Assembly (NCBI GenBank): GCA_903825315.1 | Contig: CAIKAD010000002.1 | Location: 62,001 to 126,000 of the forward strand | Direction: 5' to 3' | Origin: an uncultured Candidatus Peregrinibacteria bacterium | Lineage (GTDB): Bacteria > Patescibacteriota > Gracilibacteria > Peribacterales > Peribacteraceae | DNA length: 64,000 bases | Part shown: positions 59,894-64,000 of the stretch, one piece after another | Layout: each line of letters opens with the position of its first letter | Position numbering within the stretch: the first letter of the stretch is position 1 | Program-made: the position numbers and the translations under genes | The notes under the pieces: model-generated | What the model saw: only the letters and a program-made list of their open reading frames with translations | Told to the model about the DNA's origin: nothing | The model's database searches: none

Positions 59894-60748
59894 TCACAGC
59901 ACTTTCCGCGCATGCGTCTCGCCGGTTGCTGTCGGCTCAAGAATGGCGACGGGAAGCTCCGCGTGCCAGCCAATGGTACGAGGCTGGACCGTGCCGGGGA
60001 TATTCTGGCCAAAGCGGATCGCCTTACACTCCTCTTCCGTCATGTCCCTGCGTGGAAGAGGGGCAAGCACGTCCTTAAGAGGAAGCACACGACTCCACGA
60101 CATCGCATCGGGAGAGACGGCATGGGCAAGTGACCAGGACCCCACTGCCGTGCGCCGCAATCCTTCCAGGTATCCCCCGCACCGGAGAAGTTGTCCAAGG
60201 TCGTGGGCGAGAGAACGGATGTACGTTCCGGAACCACACACAACATGCAGAGCGAGATGCGGATAGTCGTAATCCAGAATGCGGCACTCCGACACTTCTA
60301 CCTCGCGGGGAGGAATGCTGAATGACTTGCCTTGGCGCGCCATTTTGTACGCGCGTTCCCCTCCTACGTGAACGGCGGAGAACGGCGGAGGAATTTGACT
60401 AATGGTGCCCACAAATCGGTCGGCAATGAGGCGCTGGATCTGGACGTGTTCGGGAATCACCCAACCCATAGGGATCTTCATCTCTTCAATGACCCCTTCA
60501 CGATCATACGTGGAGCTCACGGCGCCAAACCGTACCTGTGCGTCATACTCCTTGGTGAGACCACTAAAGAGCTCGATCACCTTCAGCGCCTTCCGGCCCA
60601 CCGCCACTGCAAGCAGGCCCGTCGCCGCCGGATCCAGTGTTCCCAGGTGACCCACGTGCTGTTCAGACAGCGCACGCCGGACCATCGCGACGATGTCGTG
60701 ACTGGTCTTACCGGCCGGTTTGTCTATCAACAGGAAGCCATGTCTCAT
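59894..60748 (-). CDS. truB: tRNA pseudouridine-55 synthase
   Basis: It makes pseudouridine 55 in the T-loop of tRNAs. FLLIDKPAGKTSHDIV at the start, HVGHLGTLDPAATGLL with the catalytic Asp (about 32-47), the ALKVIELFSGLTKEYDA segment, and CGSGTYIRSLAHDLG are classic. 284 residues, with a short C-terminal RNA-binding part. A TATGAT box (60755-60760) ends six bases before the ATG, indicating a leaderless mRNA. The left inverted repeat of the four-helix-bundle element covers its -35 region. Confidence 0.94.
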   Translation of the reverse strand: MRHGFLLIDKPAGKTSHDIVAMVRRALSEQHVGHLGTLDPAATGLLAVAVGRKALKVIELFSGLTKEYDAQVRFGAVSSTYDREGVIEEMKIPMGWVIPEHVQIQRLIADRFVGTISQIPPPFSAVHVGGERAYKMARQGKSFSIPPREVEVSECRILDYDYPHLALHVVCGSGTYIRSLAHDLGQLLRCGGYLEGLRRTAVGSWSLAHAVSPDAMSWSRVLPLKDVLAPLPRRDMTEEECKAIRFGQNIPGTVQPRTIGWHAELPVAILEPTATGETHARKVL

Positions 60749-60775
60749 ATGTCAATCATAGTGGAATCGGATACG

Positions 60776-61255
60776 ATTGTTACATGGTTTCATTGCTACA
60801 TTGTTAATTTCTCGTTGGTGAACTTTATGAGCTGGTGCACTGCTCTTGGAAGTGATTTCAGCGTCTTGAATATGTGATCATATTGAACTTTTGTAATGAG
60901 CATTCTTCTCTCTGCTTTCTCATTCCAATCAAGAGATTCTATAATGGAACCATAGCTGTACCTGTAGAACATTACCTTGTCCTTTTTCGTGTACCGACCA
61001 AACCCTTCAGCGATATTTGCAGAAATGGAATCTACAGACTTTACGAACTGCTTACCCACGGTGTCCTTTGCAAAATAATCCCAAGCGTCGATGACATTCC
61101 ACACATACGTTGAAAGGTGGAACGAATCCCGATACGCATCAATGTCATTCAATGTCAGAAACTTCTTCATGATAACTATACTGTACATATCTTTCTCATG
61201 AGTTCAACCCTGATAATCGCCTGCGAACAATGTAACAATTCAACAATGCAACAAT
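60776..61255. mobile_element. candidate element: four-helix-bundle gene framed by 30-base inverted repeats
   Basis: 60776-60805 and 61226-61255 are inverted repeats with 25 of 30 positions identical. The right arm reads as 8-base words AACAATGN. They enclose one gene, and the gene's stop codon lies inside the left arm. No target-site duplication is visible. Proteins of this type are best known as ORFs inside intervening sequences of 23S rRNA, which are themselves bounded by inverted repeats; here the unit sits in an intergenic position beside truB. Confidence 0.6.
60796..61170 (-). CDS. four-helix-bundle protein (23S rRNA intervening-sequence/Avd-like family)
   Basis: A 124-residue helical protein with the family core: FVKSVDSISANIAEGFGR, then YSYGSIIES, and a final LIKFTNE helix. 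Members form four-helix bundles, are found in 23S rRNA intervening sequences and resemble the Avd accessory protein of diversity-generating retroelements; their role is not established. The ATG at 61170 follows TATAGT by four bases; an ATG at 61188 is the alternative. It is bounded by inverted repeats, and no reverse transcriptase is nearby. Confidence 0.85.
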   Translation of the reverse strand: MKKFLTLNDIDAYRDSFHLSTYVWNVIDAWDYFAKDTVGKQFVKSVDSISANIAEGFGRYTKKDKVMFYRYSYGSIIESLDWNEKAERRMLITKVQYDHIFKTLKSLPRAVHQLIKFTNEKLTM

Positions 61256-61274
61256 ACCTCCAAGAGGAAGATGA

Positions 61275-61853
61275 ATGATCGAACGGTATGATACGTTTAT
61301 GACGAATCTGACCTTAAGCTGGGACCTCTTCATTATCGTGTTCTTCGCGATCGTCGTGACGTACACGTTCATCATCGGAAAAAAGGAATCGGTTAAAGTG
61401 ATTCTTGCCACGTACATCGCCATCGTCGCCGTACAGGGGCTCGGAAACGTACTCCAGCGCGTCTCCGCAGAAGCTGGCATTTCCTTACAAACGCTCTTCG
61501 GCTACACGCCAGCCATACCAGCCCTCGCCATTTTCAAGCTCGTTGCTTTCATCGTCATCATGATCCTGCTCACAATTAAAGCCGGGTTTACGGTTAGCTA
61601 CCTCAAGGAAACCACGCTGGTGAATATCATCATCACTTCCCTCTGCGGCATCGCCACTGCCGGCCTCCTCCTCTCCACGCTGCTTACGTATGTCAGCAAC
61701 CTGCCGCTTCTCGATATGTCCCTCCCCAACCTCGCGAGCCTCTCCCCTATCATCCAACAAAGCTGGCTCATGCAACTGATGATCTTTAACCAGGACCTGT
61801 GGTTCTCCCTTCCTGCCTTTGTCCTTATTGGAGCAGGGTTCGCGAATTCATAA
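61275..61853 (+). CDS. hypothetical membrane protein
   Basis: A 192-residue protein with four to five TM helices (about 14-34, 37-58, 75-102, 113-137, 170-188). GAGGAAG upstream gives a modest ribosome-binding site. The order of helices is a little like CvpA, but I see no diagnostic motif. Its stop codon touches the first arm of the structured element before the pilin genes, so they may share a transcript. Confidence 0.6.
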   Translation: MIERYDTFMTNLTLSWDLFIIVFFAIVVTYTFIIGKKESVKVILATYIAIVAVQGLGNVLQRVSAEAGISLQTLFGYTPAIPALAIFKLVAFIVIMILLTIKAGFTVSYLKETTLVNIIITSLCGIATAGLLLSTLLTYVSNLPLLDMSLPNLASLSPIIQQSWLMQLMIFNQDLWFSLPAFVLIGAGFANS

Positions 61854-61983
61854 GGGAGATGGCCAGCTCTCCTTTACTAGTAAGGGAGAAGAGTGAATGA
61901 ATAACGTCAAGATCAACATGCCTACGTCTATACGTCTTGGCTTGCCGTAGGGGGAAGGACGGGATAAGAATGTGCCATCTCCC
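61854..61983 (+). promoter_or_regulatory. structured RNA element before the first pilin gene
   Basis: A perfect 10-bp closing stem, GGGAGATGGC (61854-61863) with GCCATCTCCC (61974-61983), encloses a hairpin CTCTCC...GGGAGAAGAG (61867-61893) and a second CCTACG/CGTAGG (61921-61951). The 3' strand of the closing stem ends 11 bases before the pilin ATG. The multi-branched shape resembles a riboswitch or processing site; no known class is recognised. Confidence 0.45.
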
Positions 61984-61994
61984 CCACCTTTTCC

Positions 61995-62396
61995 ATGCAA
62001 CTCTACGATCGCTGCACGTACCGGCTCTGGCTTGCCCTCGCCGGCGCCAGCGCGATTCTTTCTCCCACGGCATCCCTCGCGCAAGACGGCCCGATTGGCA
62101 ATACGAATGATCTCGACCAGCTTCCCGGCGGGGGAGAAGGCGGATCGGAATCCCTCATGAGTCTCATCACCCAGGTTGTGAAGTTGGTGCTGGATTTCCT
62201 GGCCATTGTCGCCGTGATTTTCATTGTTGTGGCAGGGATTCGCCTCATCGTTTCCCAGGGCGAGGAGGAGCAGAAAGAAAAGGCGAAGAAGTCCATCATC
62301 TACGTCATTATCGGTCTCGTCGTGGTCATCCTCGCACGCATGATCGTCGGCATCATTGCCGGCACTGTGGTCAACACGGCAAACAATGCCCTCTGA
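61995..62396 (+). CDS. VirB2/TrbC-like pilin, copy 1
   Basis: A 133-residue precursor: signal peptide with cleavage near SLAQ (about residue 30), an acidic Gly-rich segment, then two long TM helices (about 58-85 and 101-128) separated by a charged loop with GEEEQKEKAKK. This is the topology of VirB2/TrbC pilins that build type IV secretion pili. The next gene is a close paralogue. A perfect terminator follows, so it can be expressed alone. Confidence 0.72.
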   Translation: MQLYDRCTYRLWLALAGASAILSPTASLAQDGPIGNTNDLDQLPGGGEGGSESLMSLITQVVKLVLDFLAIVAVIFIVVAGIRLIVSQGEEEQKEKAKKSIIYVIIGLVVVILARMIVGIIAGTVVNTANNAL

Positions 62397-62417
62397 TTTC
62401 CTGCTCACCTGGTCTTC

Positions 62418-62445
62418 AAGCGCGCCGCAAGGCGCGCTTTTTTTT
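62418..62445 (+). terminator. intrinsic terminator between the pilin genes
   Basis: AGCGCGCC-GCAA-GGCGCGCT: an 8-bp GC stem with a GNRA-type tetraloop, then eight T including the last stem base. It lies 22 bases past the first pilin gene. Confidence 0.92.
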
Positions 62446-62500
62446 GGCTCTTACTCAAGGAGCTCGACCAGTCTTGCACTCGGGATACAGGAGGATGACA

Positions 62501-62908
62501 ATGTCGGATGTTTCCTCTCCCCCTCCTCCTGTGCTCCAGCGCTTCCGTTTTCTCCTGGGAACTGCCATCTCTACTACCCTTGCCATCGTCCCCCATTCCT
62601 TCGCACAGAACGGCATCAATACCGTGCCCGACATTGGCAATCTTCCCGGAGGCACTTCGGCCAATTCCGAGACCCTCATGAGCTTGATTGTGAGCATTGT
62701 GGAACTCGTCCTCAATTTCATCGCTATCCTCGCCGTGATTTTTATTATCATTGCGGGCATCCGCCTCATCGTGTCGCAGGGCGAAGAGGAGCAGAAGGAA
62801 AAGGCGAAGAAGACGATCATCTACGTTATCATTGGCCTCATCGTCATCATCCTCGCCCGCATGATCGTTGGTTTGACAGCGGGAACCATACTCAATACCG
62901 TCAGCTGA
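62501..62908 (+). CDS. VirB2/TrbC-like pilin, copy 2
   Basis: A 135-residue paralogue of the preceding gene: signal peptide with SFAQ near residue 36, a short polar region, and two TM helices around an almost identical GEEEQKEKAKK loop. The long helices are the most conserved part, the N-terminus the least. Unusually for this window a strong AGGAGG lies six bases before the ATG at 62501, which decides the start over longer frames. Being separated from copy 1 by a terminator, it may be expressed at a different level. Confidence 0.72.
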   Translation: MSDVSSPPPPVLQRFRFLLGTAISTTLAIVPHSFAQNGINTVPDIGNLPGGTSANSETLMSLIVSIVELVLNFIAILAVIFIIIAGIRLIVSQGEEEQKEKAKKTIIYVIIGLIVIILARMIVGLTAGTILNTVS

Positions 62909-62924
62909 GGCTGCAAGGATCTTC

Positions 62925-63461
62925 CTAGGCTACTTCGGGGACATTGAGCATTGGCGCCTTTTCGGTGGCAACCTTTTCCGGTGCGGAAGCCGTGGGATCT
63001 CGAACGATAATGGAGTCCTTGCGGATCTCCACGACGAGAGCGAGAGGGAGAGGCCGCTGCCACCGTCCAAACTTTTTAGGCCAGAGCCACTCCAACATAA
63101 AGAACTCCGTCTCAAACTGCACATCCGCACATCGGCCGAGCTTCTGTCCACGTTCCGTAACAATACGCTGTGAAAGAACCGGGCGCCGTTCCTCCAGGAG
63201 GGCCTGGAGGCGTATGCGTTCGTCGAGAGGTGAGAGTGCTTCGTGGTTACGCACCGTGACGCGCATGCCCCAACGCTGAATATCCTCCGCAGCCAGGAAA
63301 AGCATTTCGGAACGGACATACCATCGTTTGACCTTCACAAAGAATCCTTCCACCTTGCCGGTATCGGGATGGATGAGAATGTGGGCAATGCGCCCCAGTT
63401 CTTCCACCCCGTCCTCATCTACAACGGGCAGCCCAATGGCTGTAGAGAATCGAACATGCAT
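62925..63461 (-). CDS. PRC-barrel domain protein
   Basis: A 178-residue soluble protein with two PRC-barrel-like halves: the first (about 1-85) has LGRIAHILIHPDTGKVEGFFV, and the second (about 95-150) has GQKLGRCADVQFE. PRC barrels occur in photosynthetic reaction-centre H subunits, RimM and many small proteins of unknown role. TATAAT (63470-63475) ends eight bases before the ATG, so a leaderless mRNA is likely. It is divergent from prs with 41 bases between them. Confidence 0.82.
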   Translation of the reverse strand: MHVRFSTAIGLPVVDEDGVEELGRIAHILIHPDTGKVEGFFVKVKRWYVRSEMLFLAAEDIQRWGMRVTVRNHEALSPLDERIRLQALLEERRPVLSQRIVTERGQKLGRCADVQFETEFFMLEWLWPKKFGRWQRPLPLALVVEIRKDSIIVRDPTASAPEKVATEKAPMLNVPEVA

Positions 63462-63502
63462 CTGGTATCATTATAGTGCACTCTGCCTTCCCGGAAACCC
63501 CC

Positions 63503-64000
63503 ATGCATCTCTTCAGCGGATCCTCCCACCCCGCCCTCGCCGCCTCCCTCGCGGAGGAGCTGGGCATCCCTTTGGGAAACGTCACACTCAAATCCTTCAG
63601 CTCCGGGGAGCACTACGTCAAATACGAGGAATCCGTACGCGGAAAAGACGTTTTCCTGCTACAGACTGCCACCCTCCATCCCAACGAGGATGTCATACAA
63701 CTCTTCCTGATGTGCCAGGCGGCCAAACTCAGCTTTGCCCGGAGCGTCCACGTAATCCTCCCGCACTTCCCATACGCGCGCCAGGACCGCGTGACCGACC
63801 CCCGCGAGCCCATCTCCGCCAAGCTCATGGCGCACCTGCTGGAAGAATCGGGCGCTGACCACGTGATGACACTGGACCTCCATAGCGACCAGATCCAGGG
63901 CTTCTTCTCCATTCCGGCAGACTCTCTTACCGCCCGGCCCATCTTTACTGCATACTTCAAGGGAAAGAAGCTCAAGAACCCTGTTGTTGTGGCACCGGAC
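63503..64000 (+). CDS. prs: ribose-phosphate pyrophosphokinase, N-terminal part (cut by window end)
   Basis: The first 166 codons of PRPP synthetase, which makes the ribose donor for nucleotides from ribose-5-phosphate and ATP. LFSGSSHPALAASLAEELG at the start, FSSGEHYVKYEESVRG, HFPYARQDRV (ATP-binding region), PISAKLMAHLLE, and LDLHSDQIQGFFSIPAD are typical. The PRPP loop lies beyond the window. The phosphate-binding sequence varies from classical Prs at several positions (for example GEHYVKYEESVRG for GExxVxIxESVRG). Confidence 0.9.
   Translation, partial: MHLFSGSSHPALAASLAEELGIPLGNVTLKSFSSGEHYVKYEESVRGKDVFLLQTATLHPNEDVIQLFLMCQAAKLSFARSVHVILPHFPYARQDRVTDPREPISAKLMAHLLEESGADHVMTLDLHSDQIQGFFSIPADSLTARPIFTAYFKGKKLKNPVVVAPD

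Noticed and set aside
1-64000. CRISPR arrays, prophage or insertion sequences with transposases
   Set aside because: No regularly spaced direct repeats, cas genes, phage structural genes or transposase motifs were seen. The Xer-type recombinase is best explained as housekeeping.
1-64000. UGA recoding as in Gracilibacteria
   Set aside because: Many clear genes end at TGA and none needs in-frame TGA read as Gly, so the standard code holds.

Overview
The window looks like a piece of a small-genome Patescibacteria (CPR) chromosome. A Peregrinibacteria/Peribacteria-like lineage is my best guess, inferred from gene content and style and not proven. GC content is moderate (a little over half by eye). 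The genetic code is standard: many genes end in TGA and I saw no sign of recoding. Genes are tightly packed, often without Shine-Dalgarno sites. At least a dozen start codons sit 4-9 bases behind a TATAAT-like box, which implies leaderless mRNAs. Many genes are CPR-type hypothetical membrane or coiled-coil proteins.

Layout. 1-10 kb: a class B transpeptidase (PBP) diverging from a GspE/PilT-type ATPase, a FecR-domain surface protein, a nitroreductase, an RluD-type pseudouridine synthase and tyrS. 10-25 kb: a GT-C glycosyltransferase, a Xer-type recombinase, a DUF218 protein, pgk, a WecA-type lipid carrier transferase, an M23 peptidase, a TsaE-HD fusion, rarA, a peroxiredoxin, a CsaB-like pyruvyltransferase and rplS. 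25-33 kb: a TrbL/VirB6-like membrane protein with a soluble partner, infB and a DHH phosphoesterase. 33-45 kb: tRNA-Pro, enolase, a Ser-rich surface protein, lgt, thrS with a threonine leader peptide, dnaA, a site-2 protease, an Xre regulator, comF and tRNA-Val. 45-53 kb: two hypothetical genes, dut, ftsZ, ftsA and a 5'-3' exonuclease. 53-58 kb: a run of coiled-coil genes containing a paralogous pair, then tRNA-Lys with a GIY-YIG gene whose 3' end merges into a second, tRNA-like sequence. 58-64 kb: a second GT-C protein, truB, a four-helix-bundle (23S IVS-type) gene between inverted repeats, two tandem VirB2-like pilins, a PRC-barrel protein and a partial prs.

Functional themes are envelope biogenesis and division (PBP, ftsA, ftsZ, M23, lgt, WecA-type and GT-C enzymes), translation (tyrS, thrS, infB, rplS, truB, tRNAs), central glycolysis (pgk, eno), and pieces of a T4SS/T4P-like apparatus (GspE-type ATPase, TrbL-like protein, VirB2-like pilins).

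The most unusual signals are regulatory and repetitive. (1) Upstream of thrS there is a 15-codon leader peptide with seven Thr codons, followed by an intrinsic terminator. This is an apparent ribosome-mediated attenuator of threonyl-tRNA synthetase. (2) Many intergenic gaps carry 60-155-base palindromes whose arms are degenerate tandem words of 7 or 9 bases. A related 8-base-word version flanks the four-helix-bundle gene. (3) A GIY-YIG gene is sandwiched between an intact tRNA-Lys and an exact 34-base copy of its 3' end, attached to a remodelled D-arm and hairpin. (4) tyrS is preceded by a strong terminator of unknown purpose.
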